In this document: positions 50,047 to 59,227 of the stretch, piece after piece | How the letters are laid out: every line of letters starts with the position of its first letter | Numbering within the stretch: the first letter of the stretch is position 1 | NCBI RefSeq assembly: GCF_900111885.1 | Contig: NZ_FOKG01000005.1 | Coordinates: 282,088-346,087, forward strand | Origin: Amycolatopsis marina | Lineage (GTDB): Bacteria; Actinomycetota; Actinomycetes; Mycobacteriales; Pseudonocardiaceae | Length of the DNA stretch: 64,000 bases | Direction: 5' to 3' | Notes under the pieces: model-generated | Databases searched by the model: none | Told to the model about the DNA's origin: nothing | The model's input: the letters and a program-made list of their open reading frames with translations, nothing else | Position numbers and translations under genes: made by a program

Positions 50047-51045
50047 TCACCACAACGCCTCCTGCGGTCCGCGTGAGCCCCGCGCCTCGCTCCTGGACGC
50101 ACGCGGCCCCGCTCGCTCGCCGGGGGCACGCTGCTCCCTCGACAACCGGAACAGCAGGGCCACCCAGCTGCGAAACGGGTGCCAGGCCTCGGCGATCCGC
50201 TCCAGTGACGAGACGTCATCGGGATCCGCGCCGTAGGCAAGAGCCATTTCCTCGAGTACCCCGAGCTCGCCCCGGGGAAAGACATCCGGATGACCAGCGC
50301 CTCTGACGAGTACGAGTTCCGCCGAGAACGGCCCGATCCCGGGAAGCCGCCGCAGGAACCGCATCCCGGCCTCTGGTTCCATCGCCCGCAACGCCGAGGC
50401 GGTGAGCTCGCCGTCGTGCGCGATCTCCGCGACCGCCCGCAGTCGCGCGATCTTTCGTTCCGGCAGCCGGAGCGAACCACTACGGGCGTGCAGTTCCGCC
50501 GGAGCGGGGAAGGACGAGAGGACCGTGTCACCGACGACGATCCTCCTGCCGTGTTCCTCTGCCATGTTCCGCATGATCGAGGTGGCCTGCCTGCTCCCTA
50601 TTCGGTTGCCGATGACCGCCCAGCAGGCGGCTTCATAGGGCGAATGGAACAGCACGGGACGCACTCCCCTGAACCAGGACTGCAACTGCCCGACCACTGG
50701 ATCGGCTCGGCCGATCGCGGTGAAACCTCGGGCATCGGTGTCGAGCGAAAGGATCCTGCGAGCCTGCGCTGTCGCCGCGGCCGTGACCGTGGGTGGCGCC
50801 TCGGTCTGGATCCGGACGGTTCGTTTCGCGAGCGGGCGCACCAGCACCCCCGCCGTCTGCCAGTCACCCTCGACCGCGAACGCCATCGGCAGGACCGCTC
50901 GCGCGGCCCGCGCCTCGGGTCTGGACGTCGGGATGAACTCCCGGGCACAAGCCGGTACCGCGGCCAGGTCGAGTGGGCCACCGACGTGCAGATCGGTGAT
51001 GTCGGGCGTGCACAGGGTCGTGATCGGTGCCGGTGTCGGAGACAT
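50047..51045 (-). CDS. AlkA-like DNA-3-methyladenine glycosylase
   Basis: Protein of 332 residues. The N-terminal third resembles the AlkA mixed alpha-beta domain. The HhH-GPD domain is clear: SPYEAACWAVIGNRIGSRQA, then the helix-hairpin-helix FLRRLPGIGPFSAELVLVRG and the catalytic Asp in GAGHPDVFPRGELG. The end WHPFRSWVALLFRL is family-typical. It removes alkylated purines from DNA. A basic Arg/Ser/Gly tail of 30 residues follows. It is divergent from the erm region and co-directional with the M50-like gene. Confidence 0.88.
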   Translation of the reverse strand: MSPTPAPITTLCTPDITDLHVGGPLDLAAVPACAREFIPTSRPEARAARAVLPMAFAVEGDWQTAGVLVRPLAKRTVRIQTEAPPTVTAAATAQARRILSLDTDARGFTAIGRADPVVGQLQSWFRGVRPVLFHSPYEAACWAVIGNRIGSRQATSIMRNMAEEHGRRIVVGDTVLSSFPAPAELHARSGSLRLPERKIARLRAVAEIAHDGELTASALRAMEPEAGMRFLRRLPGIGPFSAELVLVRGAGHPDVFPRGELGVLEEMALAYGADPDDVSSLERIAEAWHPFRSWVALLFRLSREQRAPGERAGPRASRSEARGSRGPQEALW

Positions 51046-51246
51046 ACCTGCTCCCCCTCAGTCGTGGGCACTGCTTCGGGTCGTTGGTCGCCGGAGCGGC
51101 GGCAACTTCGACGCTATGAGGACTGGCCAGACGTTTCACCGGGTTCTTGGCACGACTGGACCGTTCGCTCCCCATACGGGATCGAACGGTCCAGTCGTGA
51201 ACATCCGAGGAGAAATTGACTTGCGGACAGTGCTACGTTCCGAGGC
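51046..51246. promoter_or_regulatory. Large dyad and promoter between alkA-like and erm genes
   Basis: A perfect 17-bp inverted repeat (CACGACTGGACCGTTCG at 51151-51167 and its complement at 51183-51199) with a 15-base loop lies upstream of an extended -10 box TGCTACGTT (51231-51239). An AT-rich patch, AGAAATT (51211-51217), occupies the -35 area, as in WhiB7-controlled promoters; that link is speculative. The dyad could be a regulator site or a terminator. No gene is visible here. Confidence 0.55.
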
Positions 51247-51300
51247 ATGGGATCCATGTACGCCTTCTGCGCCGTGTTCGCGCGTTTGCGCTCCGCCTGA
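51247..51300 (+). CDS. erm leader peptide with RLR stalling motif
   Basis: A 17-codon ORF, MGSMYAFCAVFARLRSA, begins seven bases after the -10 box, so it is probably translated from a leaderless transcript. It contains R-L-R near its end. R/K-x-R/K motifs in leader peptides such as ErmDL cause macrolide-dependent ribosome stalling. It lies 242 bases before the erm start, with several hairpins in between. This is the expected set-up for macrolide-inducible attenuation. Assignment as a leader is by context and motif; a start at ATG 51256 is possible. Confidence 0.7.
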   Translation: MGSMYAFCAVFARLRSA

Positions 51301-51542
51301 GCGCAGCGACCACGGAACCACACTGAAACGAGCCCTCGTCCCGGCGAGGGTGGTAAGCGGCGTCGCCCTTCATCCATGAGGGACAGTCCGACGCGCACGC
51401 GAAGCGTGTGCTCGTCCGCTTTGGCCGTGGCCCGTTCCCGGTAACGGCACATCCCATTCTGTTGGTGGCCATGGTCGCTGCGTCATGACGTCCTGGCGCG
51501 CGTTTTCGCGCGCTCACCTCGTACATGACGTGGAGATCACCC
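51301..51542 (+). promoter_or_regulatory. erm attenuator region
   Basis: Leader RNA of 240 bases with stacked hairpins: CCCTCG/CGAGGG (51333-51350), a GCGTCG/CGACGC outer stem enclosing CCCTTCAT/ATGAGGG (about 51359-51396), CACGC/GCGTG nearby, and a perfect 7-bp GCGCGCG/CGCGCGC stem with TTTT loop (51496-51513) close to the ribosome binding site TGGAG. A second short ORF (51376-51444) is possible but lacks a start signal. Confidence 0.55.
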
Positions 51543-52427
51543 ATGCCCAGACCCGGGCACAGCCATGCGCGTAACGTCCGTTCTCAGCCCAATCCTTCCG
51601 GCGTTCACTTCCTCACCGCCACTTCAGTCGTCGACCGCCTGATCCGGGAGTGCTCCGTGGGTCCCGGCGAAGTGGTGCTGGATTTCGGCGCGGGCAAAGG
51701 AGCCGTCACGGCCCGGCTTGCCAGAACCGGCGCCACCGTGATCGCGATCGAGCGCGATCCCGAGTTCGTGCGGCAATTGCGACGGCGGCTCTCCTGCCAC
51801 GACAACGTGCGGGTCGTCCCCGCCGACGCCCGTACCATCTCGCTGCCCCGACGCGGCTTCTCCGTGGTGTCGAGCATTCCCTACGGCATCTCGACAACCC
51901 TGTTGCGGCGCCTGCTGACACCACAGTGGACAAGTCTGCGCCGGGGTGCGCTCGTCGTCGAATGGGGCTTCGCCAGGCGAGTCACGGCAGCGGCTCCCCG
52001 CGATCGTGAGGTGGCGTGGTGGGCCGCACGTTTCGAACTGGAGCTCGTCACCCGCGTCCCGGCCGCCTCGTTCCGGCCGGAGCCTGCTGTGGATTCCGCC
52101 CACCTGTCCGTTCGCCGTGTTCCCGGGATGACTCCGCGAGTCGAGACCGCACTGTGGACGCTGCTCGACATCGCCTACGCCGCGGGGAACGCCACTGCGC
52201 ACAAAGCCCTCGCGGGCACGATCGGCGGACGGCTCACCCGCGGCGCCTTGTCGGCCTGCGACGTCGACCCGTCCCTTCCGGTCCGCTCGGTTCCCGCCCG
52301 CGCCTGGTCGGAAATCGCGCGTCGGCTGGTGCGGGAACGCAGTCTGCACTGGCCTCGGCTGCCCGCCACACTCGTCAAGGACGATCGGGCACGGTCGGCG
52401 AAACCACGCAAGCCGCGAAGGCGATAG
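51543..52427 (+). CDS. erm: Erm-type 23S rRNA (adenine) N6-methyltransferase
   Basis: Protein of 294 residues. NPSGVHFLTATSVVDRLIRE is the Erm N-terminal segment (family QNFL). LDFGAGKGAVTARLA is motif I for SAM (46-60), IAIERDPEFVRQL motif II, VVPADARTISLP motif III and SIPYGISTTLLRRLL (111-125) the catalytic motif IV, where rRNA dimethyltransferases have N-x-PY. Here the first residue is Ser (SSIPYG) in place of Asn. The C-terminus is very basic (KPRKPRR). Methylation of A2058 would give macrolide-lincosamide-streptogramin B resistance. ATG 51543 has TGGAG upstream. KsgA, the housekeeping relative, differs in the N-terminal and motif IV regions. Confidence 0.87.
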   Translation: MPRPGHSHARNVRSQPNPSGVHFLTATSVVDRLIRECSVGPGEVVLDFGAGKGAVTARLARTGATVIAIERDPEFVRQLRRRLSCHDNVRVVPADARTISLPRRGFSVVSSIPYGISTTLLRRLLTPQWTSLRRGALVVEWGFARRVTAAAPRDREVAWWAARFELELVTRVPAASFRPEPAVDSAHLSVRRVPGMTPRVETALWTLLDIAYAAGNATAHKALAGTIGGRLTRGALSACDVDPSLPVRSVPARAWSEIARRLVRERSLHWPRLPATLVKDDRARSAKPRKPRRR

Positions 52428-52477
52428 CGTGTCATTTGCGACAGGCTCGGCGAAGTGGATGTTGTGGGGAGTACACG

Positions 52478-53245
52478 GTGGCGATCAACGCACAGGCACG
52501 GTCCCGGCTTCTGGAACTGCTCACCGAACCGCCCTCGGGTCCGGACGGCCACGACGACCCGGTGGTGGACCTGCTCGGCGGCGCGGACCAGGCCGGGCCG
52601 CCCACCGGACTGGCGCAACGGCTCATGCGCACGACCGCGGTGCCGATGATCTACGAGCGGTACTGGCGGCCGGCGCTGGGCAGGATCGCCAAGGGGCCAT
52701 TCGGGCCGAGCATGGACGGCGAACTCAGCATGACGATGGACCTGCTGCGCCTGCGGCCCGGCCACACGGTGCTCGACGTCGCGTGCGGGACAGGACGGTT
52801 CACCAGGGCGTTCGGCCGCGCCGTGGCACCGGGCGGGCTGGCCATCGGCCTGGACGGAGCCCGCCAGATGCTCGCCAAGGCGGTGGCCGCCGAGTCGCAG
52901 CCGGACACCGTCGCCTACCTGCGCGCCGATGCCGTCTCGCTGCCCTTCCCGCCGGCCAGTGTGGACGCGCTCTGCTGCTTCGCCGCCCTGCACATGTTCG
53001 CCGATCCCGACGCCGCGCTCGAATCGTTCGCCGCGACGATCACCCCCGGAGGGCGGCTTGCGCTGCTCACCAGCGCACGTCGCGGGTGGCAACCGGCGCG
53101 GCTCGCGGAGACCGCGCTCGGCGCCGCCAGCGGGCAGCGCATGTTCGACCGCGGTGAGATCACGGCGAAACTGCGCGCACTCGGCTTCTCCGAGATCACC
53201 GAGAAGTACGCGGGCGTGACGCAGATCGTGGCCGCCACCCGGTGA
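52478..53245 (+). CDS. Class I SAM-dependent methyltransferase
   Basis: Protein of 255 residues. HTVLDVACGTGRFTRAFGRA is motif I, AIGLDGARQMLAKAV motif II, LRADAVSLPFPPASVDALCC motif III, and FAATITPGGRLALLTSARRG the post-motif. Methyltransferases with this layout are found in lipid, quinone and natural product pathways; nothing nearby points to the substrate. GTG 52478 is preceded by GGGGAG. It lies 50 bases after erm on the same strand and may share its transcript. It converges on the acyl-CoA dehydrogenase gene. Confidence 0.82.
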   Translation: MAINAQARSRLLELLTEPPSGPDGHDDPVVDLLGGADQAGPPTGLAQRLMRTTAVPMIYERYWRPALGRIAKGPFGPSMDGELSMTMDLLRLRPGHTVLDVACGTGRFTRAFGRAVAPGGLAIGLDGARQMLAKAVAAESQPDTVAYLRADAVSLPFPPASVDALCCFAALHMFADPDAALESFAATITPGGRLALLTSARRGWQPARLAETALGAASGQRMFDRGEITAKLRALGFSEITEKYAGVTQIVAATR

Positions 53246-53269
53246 AGCACGAGCGCGAACGGGCTGCCG

Positions 53270-54424
53270 TCACCGGAGACCGAGTTCCCGTGCGATCAGC
53301 ATGCGCTGGACCTCGCTGGTGCCCTCGCCGATCTCCAGGATCTTCGCGTCACGGTAGAAGCGACCCACCGGGAACTCGTTCATGAACCCGTAGCCGCCGA
53401 AGATCTGAGTGGCCTCACGGGAGTTGTCCATCGCCGCGTTGGACGCCGTGAGCTTCGCGATCGCCGCCTCCTTCTTGAACGGCTCACCTCGCAGCATCTT
53501 CGAGGCGGCGGCGTAGTAAGCCAGCCGGGCCGTGTGCGTACGCATCTCCATGTCGGCGATCTTGAACTGGATCGCCTGGTAGGCCCCGATCTTGTGACCG
53601 AAGGCCTCTCGCTCGCCGACGTACCGCAGGCATTCGTCCACACACCCCTGCGCGAGACCGACACTCAGCGCGGCGATGGCAACCCTGCCCTCGTCCAGAA
53701 TGGACAGGAACTGGGCGTACCCACGACCGCGTTCCCCGAGCAGGTTCTCCTCGGGAACCCTGCAGTCGGAGAACGACAGCTCGTGCGTGTCGGAGGCGTT
53801 CCAGCCGACCTTCGAGTACTTCGGCGCGACCGCGAAACCGTCGGTGCCGGACGGGAGGATGATCGCGGAGATCTCTTTGCGGCCATCCGGCTTCTGGCCG
53901 GTGACCGCGGTGACGGTGACGAGCCGGGTGATGTCGGTGCCGGAGTTCGTGATGAAGGACTTGCTGCCGTTGATCACCCACTCACCGTCCACCAGCTTCG
54001 CGGTCGTGCGGGTGGCACCCGCGTCCGAACCGCCACCCGGCTCGGTCAGGCCGAACGCCCCGAGCGCCTCGCCGGAGCACAGCGCGGGCAGCCACCGGCG
54101 CTTCTGCTCCTCGGTCCCGAACCGGTAGATCGGCATGGCGCCGAGCGAGACCCCTGCCTCCAGGGTGATCGCGACGGACGAGTCCACCCTGGCGAGTTCC
54201 TCCAGCGCGAGGCAGAGCGCGAAGTAGTCGCCGCCCATCCCGCCGAACTCCTCGGCGAACGGCAGGCCGAACAGCCCCATCTCGCCCATCTTCGCCACCA
54301 GGGCGTAGGGGAACTCCTCGCGCTCGTAGAAGCCGCCGATGACCGGGGCCACCTCGTTCTGCGCGAAGTCCTGGACGGTCTTGCGCAGCGCGTCGTACTC
54401 GTCATCCAGTCGGAAGTCGATCAT
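53270..54424 (-). CDS. Acyl-CoA dehydrogenase (leucine-degradation operon)
   Basis: Protein of 384 residues. [20 protein letters not shown] and [14 protein letters not shown] are the FAD and substrate signatures, and [20 protein letters not shown] with [18 protein letters not shown] the C-terminal pattern. The position of the catalytic Glu (in EGTSE or further N-terminal) differs between isovaleryl-CoA and short-chain members and I cannot settle it. Last gene of the operon: its start overlaps the stop of the biotin carboxylase gene by four bases. In mycobacteria the same trio (accD1, accA1, fadE19) degrades leucine. Confidence 0.9.
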   Translation of the reverse strand: MIDFRLDDEYDALRKTVQDFAQNEVAPVIGGFYEREEFPYALVAKMGEMGLFGLPFAEEFGGMGGDYFALCLALEELARVDSSVAITLEAGVSLGAMPIYRFGTEEQKRRWLPALCSGEALGAFGLTEPGGGSDAGATRTTAKLVDGEWVINGSKSFITNSGTDITRLVTVTAVTGQKPDGRKEISAIILPSGTDGFAVAPKYSKVGWNASDTHELSFSDCRVPEENLLGERGRGYAQFLSILDEGRVAIAALSVGLAQGCVDECLRYVGEREAFGHKIGAYQAIQFKIADMEMRTHTARLAYYAAASKMLRGEPFKKEAAIAKLTASNAAMDNSREATQIFGGYGFMNEFPVGRFYRDAKILEIGEGTSEVQRMLIARELGLR

Positions 54425-56427
54425 TCGGTTTGCTCCTCGGGGGTTACCACGGCAAGCGGTTCGTCCAGCGCGACCTGTTGGCCTGTCTGGACACGGAGTT
54501 CACTGACAACGCCGGCGACCGGGGCCGTGATGGTGTGCTCCATCTTCATCGCCTCGACCACCAGCAACGGCGTACCTGCGGCGACCACGTCACCTTCGGC
54601 CGCCTTGACCACCAGCACGGTGCCCGGCATGGGACTGGTCACCGGCCCGGCCTCGGCCGAGTCGGCGTGCGTCGCCAGCAGATTCGGGCGCTCGCCGACG
54701 GCAAGACAACGCCCGGCACGCGCGAGCCACACGTCACCGTCCGGAGCCTCGGCACGCCGGTAACGCAGCAGCTCGCCGCCATAGCGCAGTTCGACCCCGC
54801 CCGGCTCACCGTCGACGCGCCGTGCGGAGACTGCCTCGGGTTCGGCGCCGTCGACGCTCACCACGGCGTCAGCGGGCGTGCCTTCGACCCGCACGACGGA
54901 CTCGGCACCCCCGGCCCGCAGCCGGAACGTCACGCCGCCCCGCGCACCGAGGCGCCAGCCGTCCGGCACGTCCCACGGGTCCACGACAGGACCGGCCGGT
55001 TGCAGTCCGAGCAGCCGGTCGAGCGCGGCGGCGACGAAGAAGTCCGTGGGCACCGTGCTCTCGGTCAGCGAGGCCAGCCTGCGGTCGACGAGTTCGGTGT
55101 CCAGGCGCCCCGCCCGGACTTCCTCGTCGGCCAGCAGCGCACGCAGGAACGCGACGTTGCTGGTGACACCGAGAACCGCGGTGTCCGCGAGTGCCCGGTC
55201 CAGCCGGTGCAGGGCCGCCACCCGGTCCGGCCCCCACGCGATGACCTTCGCCAACATCGGATCGTAGTGCGAGCCGATGACGGCGCCGCGGCGCATCCAG
55301 GAATCCACCCGGACGCCGGGACCTTCCGGCTCGGTGACCGCGAGGACGGTTCCGCCGGTGGGCACGAACCCCCTGGACGGTTCCTCGGCGTAGACCCGCG
55401 CCTCGATGGCGTGCCCTTCGAGGCGCACATCCTCCTGCGGCAACGTCAGCGGCTCTCCTGCGGCGATCCTGACCTGCCATTCGACCAGATCGAGCCCGGT
55501 CACCAACTCGGTCACCGGGTGCTCGACCTGCAGCCTGGTGTTCATCTCCATGAAGAAGAACTCGCCGGGGTCCTTCGACGACACGATGAACTCGACCGTT
55601 CCCGCGCCGACATAGCCGACCGCGCGGGCGGCTTCCACCGCGGCGGAACCCATCCTGGCCCTGGTCTGCTCGTCGAGCAGCACCGAGGGGGCCTCCTCGA
55701 TGATCTTCTGGTGCCGCCGCTGGAGGCTGCACTCGCGCTCACCGAGATGGATCACGTGGCCGTGTGCGTCGGCGAGCACCTGGATCTCGATGTGCCTGGG
55801 GGTCGTGACGAAGCGTTCCAGCAGCAGGGTGTCGTCACCGAAGGCCGCCCTGGCCTCCCTGCGTGCGGACTCCACGGCGTCGGCCAGTCCTTCGGGCGAC
55901 TCGACCAGCCGCATCCCCTTGCCGCCACCGCCCGCCGACGGCTTGAGCAGCACCGGGTAGCCGACCTCGGCGGCGGCCTCGGCGATGTCGGCGTCGGCGA
56001 GGCCGCCACCAGAGGTGCCGGGAACGACGGGAACGCCCGCCGAGGACACGGTGGCCTTGGCGCGGATCTTGTCGCCCATGGCGTCGATGGCCCCGGCCGG
56101 CGGCCCGATGAACGCGACTCCGGCCGCCGCGCATGCCCTGGCGAACTCGACGTTCTCCGAGAGGAAGCCGTACCCGGGATGTACCGCCTGCGCCCCGGTC
56201 CGCCGCACGGCGTCCAGGATCGCGGGAATCGACAGATAGCTGTGCGTGGCGTCCGCAGGTCCGATGTGGACAGCTGTGTCGGCCTCGTGCACGTGTGCAG
56301 CGTCGACGTCCGCGTCGCTGTACACCGCGACGGAGCGAATTCCCATACCGCGCAGGGTGCGGATGACCCGCACGGCGATCTCGCCGCGATTGGCGACAAG
56401 GACGGTGTCGAACATCTGGTCGCTCAT
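54421..56427 (-). CDS. accA1: Acyl-CoA carboxylase alpha subunit (biotin carboxylase plus BCCP)
   Basis: Protein of 668 residues. The biotin carboxylase domain starts [20 protein letters not shown], has the ATP-grasp loop [14 protein letters not shown] and the catalytic [21 protein letters not shown] linker domain is followed by the biotinyl domain with [17 protein letters not shown], in which the Lys is biotinylated. This is the size and order of 3-methylcrotonyl-CoA and related carboxylase alpha subunits. It sits between the beta subunit (one base upstream) and acyl-CoA dehydrogenase (overlapping), so it is most likely the methylcrotonyl-CoA carboxylase of leucine catabolism. Confidence 0.92.
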   Translation of the reverse strand: MSDQMFDTVLVANRGEIAVRVIRTLRGMGIRSVAVYSDADVDAAHVHEADTAVHIGPADATHSYLSIPAILDAVRRTGAQAVHPGYGFLSENVEFARACAAAGVAFIGPPAGAIDAMGDKIRAKATVSSAGVPVVPGTSGGGLADADIAEAAAEVGYPVLLKPSAGGGGKGMRLVESPEGLADAVESARREARAAFGDDTLLLERFVTTPRHIEIQVLADAHGHVIHLGERECSLQRRHQKIIEEAPSVLLDEQTRARMGSAAVEAARAVGYVGAGTVEFIVSSKDPGEFFFMEMNTRLQVEHPVTELVTGLDLVEWQVRIAAGEPLTLPQEDVRLEGHAIEARVYAEEPSRGFVPTGGTVLAVTEPEGPGVRVDSWMRRGAVIGSHYDPMLAKVIAWGPDRVAALHRLDRALADTAVLGVTSNVAFLRALLADEEVRAGRLDTELVDRRLASLTESTVPTDFFVAAALDRLLGLQPAGPVVDPWDVPDGWRLGARGGVTFRLRAGGAESVVRVEGTPADAVVSVDGAEPEAVSARRVDGEPGGVELRYGGELLRYRRAEAPDGDVWLARAGRCLAVGERPNLLATHADSAEAGPVTSPMPGTVLVVKAAEGDVVAAGTPLLVVEAMKMEHTITAPVAGVVSELRVQTGQQVALDEPLAVVTPEEQTE

Positions 56428-56428
56428 G

Positions 56429-58060
56429 TCACATCCTGAAGACGCCGTAGGAGACCGGGTCCAGCGGCGCGTTGGCCGCCGCCGAGAGTGCGAGGCCGAC
56501 CACGGTGCGGGTGTCCGCCGGGTCGATCACGCCGTCGTCCCAGAGTCGGGCCGTCGAGTAGTAGGGACTGCCCTGCTGCTCGTACTGCTCCCGGATCGGG
56601 TCCTTGAAGGACTCCTCCGCCTCGGCGGACCATTCCTCGCCCCGAGCCTCGATCGAGTCGCGGCGCACCGTGGAGAGCACCGACGCCGCCTGTTCCCCGC
56701 CCATCACCGAGATCCGCGCGTTGGGCCACATCCAGAGGAACCGGGGCGAGTACGCCCTGCCGCACATCGAGTAGTTGCCCGCGCCGAACGAACCACCGAT
56801 GATGACGGTCAGTTTGGGTACCCGGGCACAGGCAACAGCGGTCACCATCTTGGCTCCGTGCTTGGCGATACCGCCCGCCTCGTAGTCCCTGCCGACCATG
56901 AAGCCGCTGATGTTCTGCAGGAAGAGCAGCGGAATCGAGCGCTTGTCGCACAGTTCGATGAAGTGCGCGCCCTTCATCGCCGACTCGGCGAACAGCACCC
57001 CGTTGTTGGCGATGATCCCGACGGGGTGACCGTGGATCCTGGCGAACCCGGTGACCAGGGTGGCGCCGTACTCCTTCTTGAACTCCGCGAACCTGCTGCC
57101 GTCCGTGATCCGCGCGATCACCTCGCGCACGTCGTACGGCGTCCGCGAGTCGGTGGGTACGACCCCGTAGAGCTGCTCCGGGTCGACCGCGGGCTGCTCG
57201 GTCGGCAGCACGTCCCAGGGACGGGGCGCGCGCGGTCCGAGTGTCGCGACGATGGAGCGGACGATGCGCAACGCGTGCGCGTCGTCGGTGGCGAGATGGT
57301 CGGTGACGCCGGACGAGCGGGCGTGGACATCGCCGCCGCCGAGCTCCTCCGCGGTCACCACCTCGCCGGTCGCGGCCTTCACCAGCGGTGGGCCGCCAAG
57401 AAAGATCGTGCCCTGGTTCCGCACGATCACGGCTTCGTCGCTCATCGCGGGGACGTAGGCGCCGCCCGCGGTGCAGGAGCCGAGCACGGCGGCGATCTGC
57501 GGGATCCCGCGTGCGGACATGGTGGCCTGGTTGTAGAAGATCCGCCCGAAGTGCTCGCGGTCGGGAAAGACCTCGTCCTGTCGCGGCAGAAAAGCGCCAC
57601 CGGAGTCCACCAGGTAGATGCACGGCAGGTTGTTGTGCAGCGCCACCTCCTGCGCACGGAGGTGCTTCTTCACGGTGAGCGGGTAGTACGTCCCGCCCTT
57701 CACCGTTGCGTCGTTGGCGACGACGACACACTCGCGCCCGGACACCCTGCCGATGCCGGTGATGATCCCCGCCGAGGGCGCCTCGTCGTCGTACAGGCCG
57801 TTCGCGGCGAGCGGGGAGAGTTCGAGAAACGGCGAACCGGGGTCGAGCAACGCGTCGACGCGGTCCCGGGGCAGCAGCTTCCCGCGTTCCACGTGGCGGA
57901 TGCGCGCCTTCTCCGAACCGCCCTGCCGGGCGACCGACAGTCGTTTACGCAGGTCCTCGACCAGTTCAGCGTGCGCGATGGCGCTTCGCGTGTAAGTCTC
58001 GTCCCGTGGGTCCGCGGTACTGGTGAGCACCGGGATATCGGACGTGGCTCCGGGTGACAA
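56429..58060 (-). CDS. accD1: Acyl-CoA carboxylase beta subunit (methylcrotonyl-CoA type)
   Basis: Protein of 543 residues. [20 protein letters not shown] and [20 protein letters not shown] with [16 protein letters not shown] are diagnostic for the MccB type (propionyl/acetyl types differ here). [20 protein letters not shown] and [20 protein letters not shown] follow, and [18 protein letters not shown] is the second oxyanion region. The start is uncertain. TTG 58060 has GGGAGG seven bases upstream and starts [15 protein letters not shown] 58102 would add 14 residues and overlap the promoter. Operator sites for a TetR protein lie at 58112-58157. Confidence 0.9.
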   Translation of the reverse strand: MSPGATSDIPVLTSTADPRDETYTRSAIAHAELVEDLRKRLSVARQGGSEKARIRHVERGKLLPRDRVDALLDPGSPFLELSPLAANGLYDDEAPSAGIITGIGRVSGRECVVVANDATVKGGTYYPLTVKKHLRAQEVALHNNLPCIYLVDSGGAFLPRQDEVFPDREHFGRIFYNQATMSARGIPQIAAVLGSCTAGGAYVPAMSDEAVIVRNQGTIFLGGPPLVKAATGEVVTAEELGGGDVHARSSGVTDHLATDDAHALRIVRSIVATLGPRAPRPWDVLPTEQPAVDPEQLYGVVPTDSRTPYDVREVIARITDGSRFAEFKKEYGATLVTGFARIHGHPVGIIANNGVLFAESAMKGAHFIELCDKRSIPLLFLQNISGFMVGRDYEAGGIAKHGAKMVTAVACARVPKLTVIIGGSFGAGNYSMCGRAYSPRFLWMWPNARISVMGGEQAASVLSTVRRDSIEARGEEWSAEAEESFKDPIREQYEQQGSPYYSTARLWDDGVIDPADTRTVVGLALSAAANAPLDPVSYGVFRM

Positions 58061-58111
58061 CCCACGGCCTCCCTCGTCGTCGGCACAGCATGGAACATGC
58101 ATGAACAGCTA

Positions 58112-58157
58112 GGTTAGCAGGCGTTAACTCTCCATGGGAGGTTATCGACCGCTAACC
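58112..58157. promoter_or_regulatory. Two GGTTA-N8-TAAC operators in the mcc operon promoter
   Basis: Site A: GGTTA at 58112-58116 and TAAC at 58125-58128. Site B: GGTTA at 58140-58144 and TAACC at 58153-58157. Both have 8-base spacers, and their 5' arms are 28 bases apart. The same pattern occurs once before the TetR gene at 59190-59206. The sites flank the probable start region of the carboxylase operon, so the TetR protein is likely its repressor. Confidence 0.6.
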
Positions 58158-58189
58158 TAACTGTCCAGGGCCGGACGAGGGGACGGACG

Positions 58190-58999
58190 TCAGTCGGTGA
58201 CGGCGTTCAGGGCGGGCAGGTAACCAAGCGCCTGCCCCTCCTTGGTGGGGTGATAAGACTCGATGATCGGCCAGACAAGACTGTGCAGCCAGCGATCACC
58301 CGAGCAGATCTCGTGCCCGGTGAACGGCCCCCGCATGTCGACGAAGGTGAGCCCGGCATCGGCGGCACGCTTGGCGGTGACCTCGGCGAGCGTGTCGGAT
58401 CCCGAGTTGATCGCGGCACGCTTGGTCTCACTCAGGCCCACGGAGCAGGAACCGTTCAGCTTGTAGAACTTCGGGTATCCCAGGACGATGATCTCAGCGT
58501 TTGGAGCGCGGTCGCGCATCTCCGAGTAGACGTTGTCCAGCAGTCCGGGCAGGGTGTTGCGCGCGTAGTCCTTGGCGACCTCCACTCGGTCGACGCAGGA
58601 CTGGTCCGACCCGAGGGTGCAGTCGGTCATCACGTCGGCGAAGCCCGCGTCGTTTCCGCCGACCGAGATCGTCGCCACGGTCGTGCTGGCGCTCAGCGCG
58701 CTGACCTGCTTGCTCAGTACGTCACCCGTCCGGGCACCGGAACAGGCGACGAAACTGAAGCTGGACACGCCGTGCGAGTTCGCCCAGAGCTGGGGATAGG
58801 AGTTGGCGCTGCGTCTGCAGTCGCCCGAACTGCCGTAGTCACCGGCACCGACCCCGGAGGAGTAGGAGTCGCCGAGCGCGACGTAGTTCGGCCCGGCCGC
58901 ACTCGCCGGGATCGTCAACCCCAGCATCGCCAGTGCGGTGAGCAAGAAGAAAGTCAGGAATCGGGTTGCAGGGAGGGCGGTCTTCTTCGCGAAAGACAC
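58190..58999 (-). CDS. Secreted SGNH/GDSL hydrolase (lipase/esterase)
   Basis: Protein of 269 residues. A signal peptide (RFLTFFLLTALAMLGLTIPASAAG) is followed by the SGNH blocks: NYVALGDSYSSGVGAGDY (block I, nucleophile Ser), an FVACSGARTGDVL segment (block II), TISVGGNDAGFADV (block III with Asn) and ESYHPTKEGQALGY (block V with His). Block V lacks the usual Asp three residues before His, as in some Streptomyces lipases that work with a Ser-His pair. Cys residues are probably disulfide-bonded. Start GTG 58999 has AAAGGA upstream. It lies downstream of the mcc divergence and is not obviously co-regulated. Confidence 0.88.
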   Translation of the reverse strand: MSFAKKTALPATRFLTFFLLTALAMLGLTIPASAAGPNYVALGDSYSSGVGAGDYGSSGDCRRSANSYPQLWANSHGVSSFSFVACSGARTGDVLSKQVSALSASTTVATISVGGNDAGFADVMTDCTLGSDQSCVDRVEVAKDYARNTLPGLLDNVYSEMRDRAPNAEIIVLGYPKFYKLNGSCSVGLSETKRAAINSGSDTLAEVTAKRAADAGLTFVDMRGPFTGHEICSGDRWLHSLVWPIIESYHPTKEGQALGYLPALNAVTD

Positions 59000-59123
59000 G
59001 TTTCCGATCCTTTCGTCAGTCATTGACCACGAAAAGGCATACCAGGTGCCCTGCTCACTCACGAAGAACTCACACGAGAGGCAACCCGCATGGATTACGC
59101 GAGAAGTCGCACGAGAGGGTTGT

Positions 59124-59158
59124 GCACGATGTGGCCGACGGGGTCGGCCACATCGTGC
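59124..59158. other. 16-bp hairpin between divergent lipase and TetR genes
   Basis: Perfect stem GCACGATGTGGCCGAC (59124-59139) and complement (59143-59158) with a GGG loop. Terminators are not expected between divergent genes, so it may be a regulator site, an sRNA end or a protective 5' structure. The rest of this 228-base gap holds the TetR operator but no gene. Confidence 0.55.
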
Positions 59159-59189
59159 GGAGTAAGACGCGCCGCACAGAAGCACGAAC

Positions 59190-59206
59190 GGTTAGTGCTC
59201 GCTAAC
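59190..59206. promoter_or_regulatory. GGTTA-N8-TAAC operator at the TetR promoter
   Basis: GGTTA (59190-59194), eight bases (GTGCTCGC), TAAC (59203-59206), 22 bases before the TetR ATG. Same arms and spacing as the two sites in front of the carboxylase operon; indicates autoregulation. Confidence 0.6.
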
Positions 59207-59227
59207 TCGGCCGACTAGACTGCGGGG

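Noticed and set aside
51376..51444. Second leader ORF in the erm attenuator (MRDSPTRTRS start)
   Set aside because: No ribosome binding site and no known stalling motif; kept only as a possibility.
54430..56439. 669-codon open frame opposite the biotin carboxylase gene
   Set aside because: Shadow of accA1; composition without hydrophobic or motif structure.
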